Source: Haliotis asinina (taxonomy: Eukaryota; Mollusca; Gastropoda; Lepetellida; Haliotidae). From it: a DNA stretch of 64,000 nucleotides. A program made the translations under genes and the position numbers. Where the stretch lies: contig NC_090283.1 of NCBI RefSeq assembly GCF_037392515.1, positions 28,474,249-28,538,248 on the forward strand, given 5' to 3'. Below are positions 20,935 through 29,263 of this stretch, piece after piece. Under the pieces are notes generated by a model. That model searched no databases and had not been told where the DNA came from. It saw nothing but the letters and a program-made list of their open reading frames with translations. Positions within the stretch are counted from its first letter, which is position 1. The number at the start of each line of letters is the position of its first letter.

Positions 20935-21360
20935 ATGGCCACGATAGCTATGATGGTCGGTGGGGCGTTAGTGAATGCCCTGGCATTTTCCGGGAGTAAT
21001 TTCCTCTTCTCGAAACTACGAGATGATCACGCGGCTGAAATACAGGAAGAAAGGAAGCGGCACGATCTCGCTACTGAGAAATTACAAAGAGCACAGGCCG
21101 AGTACGCTAAAAAACGCCTCCAGAGGATCGATTTCATTAATGAACAACTCCAGCGTGAAAACCATGCCGTTCAAACATTCAACGATGTCGATGAAGCAAT
21201 GAAAGAATACTACCTACTAACTGGTAAACAATTGGAACCGCTCAATAAACCCACACTCGCTCAGTACTACACACCATCCAAGGGACAAATGAATCGTGAA
21301 CTGGGCTTCATAGTGTTGGGTATAGCAGCTACTGCGTTGGTTGCGAAGCAATTAAATTAA
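20935..21360 (+). CDS. Conserved Polinton protein with N-terminal FSGSN motif and coiled coil
   Basis: A 141-aa protein, ATG at 20,935. It starts with a hydrophobic segment ending ALAFSGSNFLFSKL, followed by a long charged helix (EIQEERKRHDLATEKLQRAQ, residues about 35-75), a middle motif (AMKEYYLLTG, then YYTPSKGQ), and a C-terminal membrane helix (LGFIVLGIAATALVAK). The same order of motifs is known to me from Polinton proteins in other invertebrates. It is placed in a run of small plus-strand genes after the packaging ATPase. A structural role in the particle is likely but unproven. Confidence 0.7.
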   Translation: MATIAMMVGGALVNALAFSGSNFLFSKLRDDHAAEIQEERKRHDLATEKLQRAQAEYAKKRLQRIDFINEQLQRENHAVQTFNDVDEAMKEYYLLTGKQLEPLNKPTLAQYYTPSKGQMNRELGFIVLGIAATALVAKQLN

Positions 21361-21379
21361 AATACCTATATAAGTAAAC

Positions 21380-21646
21380 ATGAGACCCGCTCCATACCGA
21401 TGTGAATACATACTTATGGGGAAAACCGAGGCCTGTGGTAGGAAATGCAGGAATCAGGGGTTCTGTTGTTTCCATATGGGAAGTCCTAACTACACATGTT
21501 CTGTGTGTGGTATCGGGGTTAAAGGACACTACTGTCTATGTAAAGCTCACGGAGCGAACGTAGTCAGACATCAACTCATCTACGAGAATAAAAAAGGCTA
21601 CATAAAAGAACGTAGGCGACTGCTCAAGATAGACTCCAATGCGTGA
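21380..21646 (+). CDS. Cys-rich small protein, probable zinc binder
   Basis: An 88-aa protein, ATG at 21,380. It contains ten Cys and several His residues, in pairs such as CGRKC, FCCFH, CSVCG and CLCKAH, compatible with two small zinc knuckles. The C-terminus is basic. It lies between the small structural genes and the replication genes. No family recognised; nucleic-acid or protein binding through zinc fingers is an inference from composition. Confidence 0.6.
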   Translation: MRPAPYRCEYILMGKTEACGRKCRNQGFCCFHMGSPNYTCSVCGIGVKGHYCLCKAHGANVVRHQLIYENKKGYIKERRRLLKIDSNA

Positions 21647-21717
21647 AACAGCCACTTAAGGGTTACCTCCCTTTACTGTGAACCAATTAGACATTGGTTC
21701 TCTTAGGTGTAAACACT

Positions 21718-22122
21718 ATGACTACTGTGCGCGAGCTGAAGAGGGTCGCAAAACAGAGAGGTGTGATCGGGTATTCTCGAATGCGGAAGTCAGCATTGTT
21801 GAGATTACTAGGTTTAGAAGCCCCTCCTACGGTAACACAATTAAAAGCTCAAGCAAAACAGCTTGGATACACGGGTTATTCAAACCTGGGGAGAGCCGGG
21901 TTAACCGCATTGTTATCACATGCCCCCGTAGCACGTCTCACTGTAAAACAACTGAAAGCCGAGGCACACGATTTGGGTTTAGGCGGGTATTCCCGTATGA
22001 GAAAACCACAACTTTTAGAATTATTACGACAGAATAGAGCTATTGACCTACAGTTCGTGCGCACTGAGCGCGCTGTAGGCAACTATTTGAGAGGTTGGCG
22101 CATGCACTTGATAGAAACATAG
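21718..22122 (+). CDS. Protein of three SAP/Rho-N-like helical repeats
   Basis: A 134-aa protein from the first ATG at 21,718. It consists of three repeats of about 38-40 residues, each of the form V-x-x-LK-x-x-A-(5)-G-(1)-GYS-x-(3)-K-x-x-LL-x-LL: VRELKRVAKQRGVIGYS, VTQLKAQAKQLGYTGYS and VKQLKAEAHDLGLGGYS, with MRK in two of the three. This is the pattern of SAP, HeH or Rho-N type helix-extended-loop-helix DNA-binding modules. It sits immediately upstream of the polymerase gene and overlaps its reading frame by about 28 bp. A DNA-binding role linked to replication initiation is inference; whether it is a separate protein or part of a polymerase N-terminus made by splicing is open. Confidence 0.65.
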   Translation: MTTVRELKRVAKQRGVIGYSRMRKSALLRLLGLEAPPTVTQLKAQAKQLGYTGYSNLGRAGLTALLSHAPVARLTVKQLKAEAHDLGLGGYSRMRKPQLLELLRQNRAIDLQFVRTERAVGNYLRGWRMHLIET

Positions 22123-25100
22123 ACATTACAGATATCAAGTCTCTGATAGCTGATAAGGTCAACCAGGAACTAAATAACCTAGGAAGTATCAAGTTTCAGA
22201 TCACAGTGAAAATGTCGCTCGATAAGCAGGTTGGGAGTACCACTGAATATGTTCAGCCTTACTTCCGAGGTCAACAAGAGGTCGTCACACATACAGAGAC
22301 CATTGATACATCAATCGATACCAGTTTTCAGCAGATACGAGAATACCTAGAACGCTACACACACTTGGGGTCCGGGTGGGCTGTAGATAAAATCGATAAT
22401 GTCTATCTAGACATAGCTAACTACGTGCCGTTCAGAGGCGGGTCATACCTAGCCTTGCCTCCCTACTATAGGAACAAACATGCCATAGTAAACGTTAAGA
22501 ATAGAGGAAACGATTGCCTGAGGTTAGCTATCAGGTCAGCCTTATTTCCAGCTGGCACTCATTCAGATAGGCTTTCTAGCTATCCCCAAGACGATGGGCT
22601 CAACTGGGATGGTATAGATGAACCCACCCCCATATCCCAGATCACTAAAGTAGAAAAACAGAATAATCTGGCTATAAATGTCTTTGGGCACGAAGGTAAC
22701 AAAACAATAGTACACAGGGTCAGCCCGGTGAAGGATCGCCAAGTTATCAATATATTCATGATCCAACGAGGTGAAAAGTATCACTACACGTGGATAAAAC
22801 ATCTCAGCCGGTTGTTGCACGACCAGTCGAAACACGATGGGGAAAAACACTTTTGTGTACGATGCCTACACGGTTTCAGTCGAGCTGATTTATTAGAATC
22901 CCACCGGGATGATTGTCAAGGTGTGGGGCAGACGGCCATACGAGTCGACATGCCTAAGGAAGGTGATAATATCCTAAAATTCAGTAACCACAAGAACCAA
23001 ATGTCTGTGCCTTATATCATATACGCCGACTTCGAAGCCTTAGTTGTGGGTGGGGATTCCACCAGTGATGCCGCCGGCGAGGCTCCCTTCACCCACAAAA
23101 CACAAGAGCATAAAGCCTGTTCGTTTGGATACATTGTCGTCCGTTGTGACGGGGAAACGAAAGCTCCGGTAGTATATAGGGGCCCTGACGCGGCTGAAAG
23201 GTTTCTAAAGTGTTTGCAGGAGGAAGAAAAAATTATTAGGAATGCATTGTATAAAATCGCTCCCATGCGTCTGACCCGAGTCGACAGGCTAGCCCACGCT
23301 AGTAGCACTAACTGTCACGTGTGTGACTCACCACTTAACGGTGATTCGGTGAGAGATCACTGCCACATAACTGGTAAGTATAGAGGCGCCGCTCACAGCG
23401 CGTGCAACCTCAAGCTTAAAATCAACCCTAAGACAATAAACATCCCCGTTGTCTTTCACAACTTGAGAGGGTACGACTCACACTTGATCATGCAGGCCAT
23501 CGCGAAAATCGATGGTAATATAACGTGCATCCCCAACAACATGGAGAGATACATCTCCTTCAGCTTAAACGGACTTAGGTTCATTGACTCGTTTCAGTTC
23601 CTCCTGTCGTCACTCGACAGTCTGGTCAAGGCCAACAATACCTTCCCTATCACCGATCGATACACAGACGCCGAGACTAGACCCCTGCTTATGAGGAAGG
23701 GTGTGTACCCCTATGAGTACATGGATAGTTGGGCTAAGTTCACCGAGACCAGACTACCCCCTATTGACTGCTTTTATAGCAAGCTGAATGAGGCGTCCGT
23801 CTCACGAGATGATTACTCGCACGCGACTAACGTATGGAATAAACTGGGTTGTAAGAACCTGGGTGATTATCACGACCTGTACTTGAGGACAGATGTACTG
23901 CTGTTAGTCGACGTGTTTGAGACGTTTAGGCGGACGTGTTTCAAGCAGTATAAACTCGACCCCGCATGGTATTACACCAGCCCAGGTCTGTCGTGGGACG
24001 CCTTGCTTAAAAAGACCGGAGTTAATTTGGAATTGCTCACAGATTACGACATGCACCTATTCATTGAGAAAGGCTTGCGAGGTGGGATTTCCATGGCATC
24101 CAAACGATACGCGAAAGCAAATAATCAATACGTGAAAGGTTACGATCCTAACAAGCCAACCAATCACATTCTCTACCTCGACGCAAACAACCTGTACGGC
24201 TGGGCCATGAGCCAGTATCTACCTACAGGGGGATTCGAATGGGTACCCCACGTTGATGTTATGGGGGTTGCACCAGATTCGAACAAAGGTTATATCCTCG
24301 AGGTTGACTTAGAGTATACCAAGGAATTACACACATCACATAACAGCTACCCCCTGGCCCCCGAACGTATGAGGGTTAACCCAGACTGGATGTCTGAGTA
24401 CCAACATAACTTGTTAGGTGGGCGTGTGACAGACGTTGAAAAACTTGTGCCTAGCTTAATGAATAAGACCAAGTACATCGTTCACTATCGCAACCTACAG
24501 CTGTACCTGTCGTTGGGTATGAGGCTGACCAAAATACACAGGGTGCTCATGTTCGACCAGAGCCCATGGATGGAACCCTACATCAGAATGAACACAGACC
24601 TACGAAAAAAAGCCACCAGTGATTTTGAGAAAAATCTCTACAAGCTCATGAACAACTCGGTGTTTGGTAAGACTATGGAGAACCTGAGGAAACGCGTGAC
24701 CGTGAAGCTGGTTCGGTCGAGTGAGGAAGACAAGCTCAGGAGATTGATAGCCAATCCGGCATTCAACCGTAGTAAGATATTCACAGACAACCTGGTTGCC
24801 CTACACATGAAGAAAAGCCACATAAAATTCAACCGGCCTGTTTACGTGGGGATGAGCATCCTCGATTTATCCAAACACCTGATGTACGACTTTTACTACA
24901 ACGAGCTCAAGAAACAGTACGGTGACAGGTGTGAAGTGCTGTACACTGACACGGATTCCCTGCTGATGGAGATTCGAACCGAGGACGTGTACGAGGACAT
25001 GAAAAAACACCTCGATTTATACGACACCAGCGACTACCCTAAGACCCATGCTATACACAGTACGGTAAATAAAAAGGTCCTAGGTAAGATGAAGGACGAG

Positions 25101-25418
25101 TGTGCTGGCACGCCCATAGCCGAGTACATAGGTTTGAGACCTAAGATGTACTCCATACTGAAAGCCGACAATAGTGAGATCCGGAAGGCTAAGGGGGTTA
25201 AGAAGTATGTGGTGAAACAACACATCAAACACGCCAGATTCAAGGAAGCCCTGTTCAGGACCCGTACCTTTAGGCATAAAATGAACACACTTAGAAGTGA
25301 TGGACATAAGATATACGGACTGGCTATAAACAAGACGTCCCTGTCGCCTATGGACACGAAACGTTGGATAGCTATTGATGGGATAAACACATACGCGTAT
25401 GGACATGAAAAAATTTGA
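22095..25418 (+). CDS. Polinton protein-primed DNA polymerase B
   Basis: About 1,100 aa. Family B polymerase of the protein-primed type, which replicates the linear element from its ends. Residue positions are approximate. A Cys2/His finger-like motif lies at about 254-275 (CVRCLHGF then ESHRDDC). Exo I is YADFEAL (about 311). An HNH / endonuclease VII-like zinc insert (CHVCDSPL, then DHCHITGKYRGAAHSACN) is at about 406-440. Exo II is FHNLRGYDSH (about 453). Polymerase motif A is YLDANNLYGWAM (about 693), motif B is KLMNNSVFGKTMEN (about 848) and motif C is YTDTDSLL (about 950). All catalytic acidic residues expected in these motifs are visible. The 5' end is not resolved; the listed start marks the open frame. 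The integrase gene overlaps the 3' end by 20 bp. Confidence 0.95.
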   Translation: MAHALDRNIDITDIKSLIADKVNQELNNLGSIKFQITVKMSLDKQVGSTTEYVQPYFRGQQEVVTHTETIDTSIDTSFQQIREYLERYTHLGSGWAVDKIDNVYLDIANYVPFRGGSYLALPPYYRNKHAIVNVKNRGNDCLRLAIRSALFPAGTHSDRLSSYPQDDGLNWDGIDEPTPISQITKVEKQNNLAINVFGHEGNKTIVHRVSPVKDRQVINIFMIQRGEKYHYTWIKHLSRLLHDQSKHDGEKHFCVRCLHGFSRADLLESHRDDCQGVGQTAIRVDMPKEGDNILKFSNHKNQMSVPYIIYADFEALVVGGDSTSDAAGEAPFTHKTQEHKACSFGYIVVRCDGETKAPVVYRGPDAAERFLKCLQEEEKIIRNALYKIAPMRLTRVDRLAHASSTNCHVCDSPLNGDSVRDHCHITGKYRGAAHSACNLKLKINPKTINIPVVFHNLRGYDSHLIMQAIAKIDGNITCIPNNMERYISFSLNGLRFIDSFQFLLSSLDSLVKANNTFPITDRYTDAETRPLLMRKGVYPYEYMDSWAKFTETRLPPIDCFYSKLNEASVSRDDYSHATNVWNKLGCKNLGDYHDLYLRTDVLLLVDVFETFRRTCFKQYKLDPAWYYTSPGLSWDALLKKTGVNLELLTDYDMHLFIEKGLRGGISMASKRYAKANNQYVKGYDPNKPTNHILYLDANNLYGWAMSQYLPTGGFEWVPHVDVMGVAPDSNKGYILEVDLEYTKELHTSHNSYPLAPERMRVNPDWMSEYQHNLLGGRVTDVEKLVPSLMNKTKYIVHYRNLQLYLSLGMRLTKIHRVLMFDQSPWMEPYIRMNTDLRKKATSDFEKNLYKLMNNSVFGKTMENLRKRVTVKLVRSSEEDKLRRLIANPAFNRSKIFTDNLVALHMKKSHIKFNRPVYVGMSILDLSKHLMYDFYYNELKKQYGDRCEVLYTDTDSLLMEIRTEDVYEDMKKHLDLYDTSDYPKTHAIHSTVNKKVLGKMKDECAGTPIAEYIGLRPKMYSILKADNSEIRKAKGVKKYVVKQHIKHARFKEALFRTRTFRHKMNTLRSDGHKIYGLAINKTSLSPMDTKRWIAIDGINTYAYGHEKI

Positions 25419-26367
25419 GGCTATTTACTACAGCCCGCGTGGGTACTGGAAAGGAGCTAGCGCAGTAGATAAGCTAGCTAAAATAGCGCGAGTACCCCCG
25501 GAGGAAGCCAAAGCGTGGCTTGAAAAACAAGTCCTGTGGCAGATCTATTTGCCGGCACCACGCTACGTGCCTAGAAGGAGGTTCGGTATTAACATACCTA
25601 ATAGCGTTCACCAGGCAGACCTACTGTTCCTACCCCACGACAAGAGGTACAAGTATGCCTTAACCGTAGTGGACGTAGCCAGTCGTTACAAGGAAGCCGA
25701 ACCCTTGACCACGAAAGATTCGGCCCAGGTAGCCAGAGGATTCGAACGCATATACAAACGCAGCCCGCTGACGTGGCCAACAGAGCTGCAAGTTGACCCC
25801 GGACGGGAGTTCATGGGTGCCGTGTCACAACTGCTAGCCAAACACGATACAAAGGTCAGGCGTGGCACGGCCGGAGCCCATCGCAGCCAAGCCATAGTTG
25901 AGAGATTTAATAGGACTTTGGCTGAGCGCTTGTTCGGCTATCAGTATGCTAGGGAGATGGCCACCCCTGGAAAACGATCGACTGAATGGGTCACGAGGTT
26001 ACCCAAGGTGGTGTCGGCAATCAACCATGAAGTCACCCGTCTCACCGGTAAGAAACCGGCAGACGCTATCAAACTAAAATCAATAGTTGCAGAGTCGGCC
26101 GCTCCATTGCGTGGGAAGGAGAAACAGATACCAGATAGGGCCCTAGTGAGGTATCTATACCAGCCGGGGGAACACGAGGGTGATAGCCGTAAGCGGGCCA
26201 CCGATCCTATATGGTCAGTCAAAACTTACAACATAGATAAAGTGGATATAAAAACCGACGAACCTAACTTATACTACTTGAGGGATGGGCCGGGTAGGGG
26301 GTTTGTAAGAGAAGAATTATTGATCGTACCGTACGGCACAGTGTTACCTCCAACACACGTTAAGTAG
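25399..26367 (+). CDS. Polinton integrase (retroviral-type, DDE)
   Basis: A 322-aa integrase, ATG at 25,399 overlapping the polymerase end. The catalytic core has the three expected acidic residues: Asp in HQADLLF (about 72), Asp in QVDPGREF (about 133) and Glu in AIVERFNRTL (about 168), with the last two about 35 residues apart. The region GAHRSQAIVERFN is typical of this clade. After the core comes a basic linker and an SH3-like C-terminal part (PIWSVKTYNIDKV, then YYLRDGPGRGFVREELL). No classical N-terminal HHCC zinc motif is evident. The last 72 codons lie inside the right TIR. It would catalyse insertion of the excised or replicated element. Confidence 0.94.
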   Translation: MDMKKFEAIYYSPRGYWKGASAVDKLAKIARVPPEEAKAWLEKQVLWQIYLPAPRYVPRRRFGINIPNSVHQADLLFLPHDKRYKYALTVVDVASRYKEAEPLTTKDSAQVARGFERIYKRSPLTWPTELQVDPGREFMGAVSQLLAKHDTKVRRGTAGAHRSQAIVERFNRTLAERLFGYQYAREMATPGKRSTEWVTRLPKVVSAINHEVTRLTGKKPADAIKLKSIVAESAAPLRGKEKQIPDRALVRYLYQPGEHEGDSRKRATDPIWSVKTYNIDKVDIKTDEPNLYYLRDGPGRGFVREELLIVPYGTVLPPTHVK

Positions 26368-26479
26368 TAGGGGTAATAGTAGCAAGAGCTAATGGCCCAA
26401 CCAAAGCCTTATTTAGTAAATAAGGCTTTGTAGAGACATTTCTTGAAAGTGGTCCAGAACTGTCATTCCCTATACTACT
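26152..26479 (-). repeat. Polinton right terminal inverted repeat
   Basis: 328 bp, inverted copy of 12,252-12,579 with about one difference. It includes the integrase 3' end and the palindrome near 26,402-26,430. The flanking ATACA at 26,480 matches the word at the left edge. Confidence 0.95.
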
Positions 26480-28349
26480 ATACACAATACAATAATAGTA
26501 TTGATTATAATATTTAAGTGTCTGGGATTCCCTTTGTGTAGTCCAGGAGTGTGAGTCCCAGTGACCCTCAAATTCAGGACTGAGTTAAATCCCTGCTATG
26601 TCAAGTTATACTGTTGCTATACTGTTGTATAGGTTTCAAGATTATTTATGGCAATATTTTGTGTCCAATGTACAAGACATCAGAAAGTTTTGAAAATATA
26701 ACAAGGTTTGTTATTACATGTATCTTTTAATAAAATAATCTTTGTAGATATGCACTAGTGGACAGGTTGTTAGTCTGCCTCAGTCCCTGAGCCACATTAT
26801 TTAGCCTACTGCTCGGCTTTCTCTGTAGTGCTTAAGACTTAAATGAAGCAAGTCTAGATTTGATCATGTTCTCTGGTCTCCCAGAGGTTCGTTTTCAGTT
26901 AAAATGGTTTGTTTGTCACTATCAAAATTGTATATATTCAGAGACTAAGCATTAGTCTAGGCAGACTTTCTAAGGCTAGTGATACAACAAGCTTGAGGTA
27001 CCGGGATTGAGTGGCTTCCTGACACTGGGTGCAAACACCTTGGAGTCAGCTTTGTGTGCAGACTCTTTCAGTTTTGTCAGAACAGTTTTGAGCATGTACT
27101 AGTTGGCTGGATATATAAACATCCTATAATAAAAAGTGATTTTTCTCTCACATTGTTTTCACCCCTAGATTCAGAACTACAAAATGTTGACAGCTGATTG
27201 TTGTTGTTGTTGTTAATACCACACTCAGCAGTATTCCAGCTGTATGACGTCAGTCTGTAAATAGCTGAACCTGGACCAACCATTCCAGTGGTCAACAGCA
27301 TGAGCATTAATCTACACAAATAGGATACAGTGATGCGTCGACCGTCTAGCCACCAGATCCCGTTAGTTGCACCTTATGAAAAGTATGGGTTGCTGAAGAC
27401 CACTTCTAACTCTAATCTCCATGGGTTGACAACACCTGACTTCGGTCAGCATCTTAGCAATGGGGTCTCTATGTTCAGTTACTGTCAATGAGAGGCAATA
27501 AGCACCTCCCCCACATAAACAAACATACATGCCTAAATAAGTACACAGGCTGAGTGTTACGGTTGTGTCACAATCTAGACATGCCCATAACATTGTAGCA
27601 TGTCTAAATATAGCAATCCATTGCTCCTCACTAACGATATACAGAGTGTCACCCTCATAATTGCGTCTACAGGTACATTGTATTACATGAGGAACAAAGT
27701 TTGCATAAAGTAAATACATAGCCTACATGACTTAGGTTCAGTAACCAAAGTAAACTGTTTGTAAGTTTCCTTCTATCAACCTCTTATCAATATTGTGCAC
27801 CCCTCCTTGTCAAAAAGCCATATCCGCCTCTGAAATATATGTTCAACCACATGGTTCAATGAACACGATGTGTTTTCTATCATAACTGGGATATTTGAGG
27901 ACTTGTCATGTGAAATAGAGACATGAAGCACCATACTACTGATGCAACATTACCATCACACTAACATGACCTACATTGTGTCACTAGCTACAGTTCAGCT
28001 GGTGTGCTGTCTATCTATGCCCTCTGTCAGGTTGTGTTCCACTGGCAGCCACGTGGTGTTCTTATCCAGCACTCTTTACTATATACCTGGAATAGTTGGA
28101 ACAGGACACCACTGCATAAGTCACACAATCAGGTGAGTGTGGAAGTAACAGGTTGGTTGTAGTGTTTGCATGGCCAATTGTTCCTATTTCATGGTTTTGT
28201 CTATATATATCTATGTCTACATTCTACCCTACGGTAATCTGTCATTGATTGGAATCCTCACTCAAGATGCTCAGGCTGTATATTGATGTTGCTAAAATAT
28301 GAGGCTGTCATCATTTGATTACCATGAATATATGGCCAGACACTGAGAT
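26480..28349. other. Intergenic region with dispersed repeats
   Basis: No gene recognised between the Polinton and the first transporter gene. Around 26,985-27,070 is a SINE-like fragment (CTGGGTGCAAACACCTTGG, GCAGACTCTTTCAG) related to the element at 31,560-32,015. A dispersed Haliotis-type repeat follows at 27,210-27,425. Confidence 0.5.
27210..27425 (+). repeat. Haliotis-type dispersed repeat
   Basis: Degenerate copy with the ordered landmarks CACTCAGCAGTATTCCAGCT, CAGTCTGTAAATAGCTGAAC, CCAGTGGTCAACAGCATGAG, AGATCCCGTTAGTTGC and TATGGGTTGCTGAAGACC. The same order appears at 54,143-54,350 and 48,000-48,175, and reversed at 52,617-52,835. Confidence 0.7.
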
Positions 28350-28980
28350 TGTCAACACTGAGAATGATAACACTGATGATAATGGGGAGGATAACATGGG
28401 GAGGATAACACTGATGGTATTGATAATACTGATGATGCTATAATGATAACACTGATAATATTGGGGAGCATAACACTGATAGTGGGGAGGATAACACTGA
28501 TAATTGGGAGGATAATAACACTGATAATGATAATGATAACTGATGATCCTGGGGAGAATGAAACTGATGGTGTTGATAATACACTGATAATGGTAATCAT
28601 AACACTGATGATTATTTGGGGGGATAACACTGGTGTTATTGATAATAACACTGATAATGCTAATGATAACACTGATACTGGGGAGGATAACACTGATAAT
28701 TGGGGAGGATAATAACACTGATAGTGATAATGATAACTGATGATCCTGGGGAGAATAAAACTGATGGTGTTGATAATACACTGGTAATGGTAATGATAAC
28801 ACTGATGATTATTGGTGGGGGATGACACTGATGGTATTGATAATAACATTGATAATGGTATTGATACCACTGATGATAATGGGGAGGATGACACAGATGG
28901 TATTGATAATAACACCGATAATGGTAATGATAACACTGATGATAATGTGAATGATAACACTGACAATAACTGAGAATGAT
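28350..28980 (+). repeat. GATAACACTGAT minisatellite
   Basis: About 630 bp of irregular units built from GATAACACTGAT, GATAATGG and GGGGAGGATAAC. A longer segment near 28,513-28,600 is repeated near 28,705-28,800, showing higher-order duplication. On the minus strand the array is stop-poor and yields Ser/Leu/Val/Ile-rich frames that are artefacts. It ends about 240 bp before the first exon of the transporter gene 1. Confidence 0.92.
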
Positions 28981-29263
28981 ACACTATGTTAATGGTAGTG
29001 GCAAAAGAATTATGAACTTTGAGTTCTGCAGGTGTCAATCATGTTAAAGACTTCAATAATTTAAAGTGGTTGCCATAGCAGAATATGAACTCTTCAGAAG
29101 CACCTGCCAACTGATAGTTTATTATTCCTTTGCCATGATTTTAGGATTACAGTGACACTTGACACTTACAATTTTGTCCAGGTTAAATTTGTTGAAAACA
29201 AAATTTGTTTTTGCAGACATAGTTCCTCTTTCACCACCAAGGAACACTGCCAAACCATAAGCA

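Larger units (their letters stand above)
12252..26479. mobile_element. Polinton (Maverick), looks whole
   Basis: A 14.2-kb self-synthesising DNA transposon. Its ends are 328-bp inverted repeats (12,252-12,579 and 26,152-26,479) that begin with AG, as is usual in the family, and differ at about one site. The 5-bp word ATACA abuts both ends (12,247-12,251 and 26,480-26,484), consistent with the family's 6-bp target duplication with one base changed. Parts recognised: protein-primed DNA polymerase B, integrase, packaging ATPase, major capsid protein, probable minor capsid protein, paired fibre-like proteins and several small conserved Polinton proteins. An adenain-like protease was not recognised. 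No obvious breaks are seen across the main genes. The near-identical ends suggest a young insertion, though gene conversion between ends could also explain this. Base composition is visibly richer in GC than the flanks, especially over the capsid and ATPase genes. Confidence 0.95.

Noticed and set aside
25399-26367. Retrovirus or LTR retrotransposon, on account of the integrase
   Set aside because: There is no reverse transcriptase or gag. The neighbours are a protein-primed DNA polymerase, packaging ATPase and capsid genes, and the ends are inverted, not direct repeats.
27942-28136. Small plus-strand frame as a 5' exon of gene 1
   Set aside because: No MCT-like sequence, and the gene 1 start at 29,264 already supplies the expected N-terminus.
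28311-29038. Ser/Leu/Val-rich minus-strand frames over the GATAACACTGAT array
   Set aside because: Low-complexity translation of a minisatellite upstream of gene 1.
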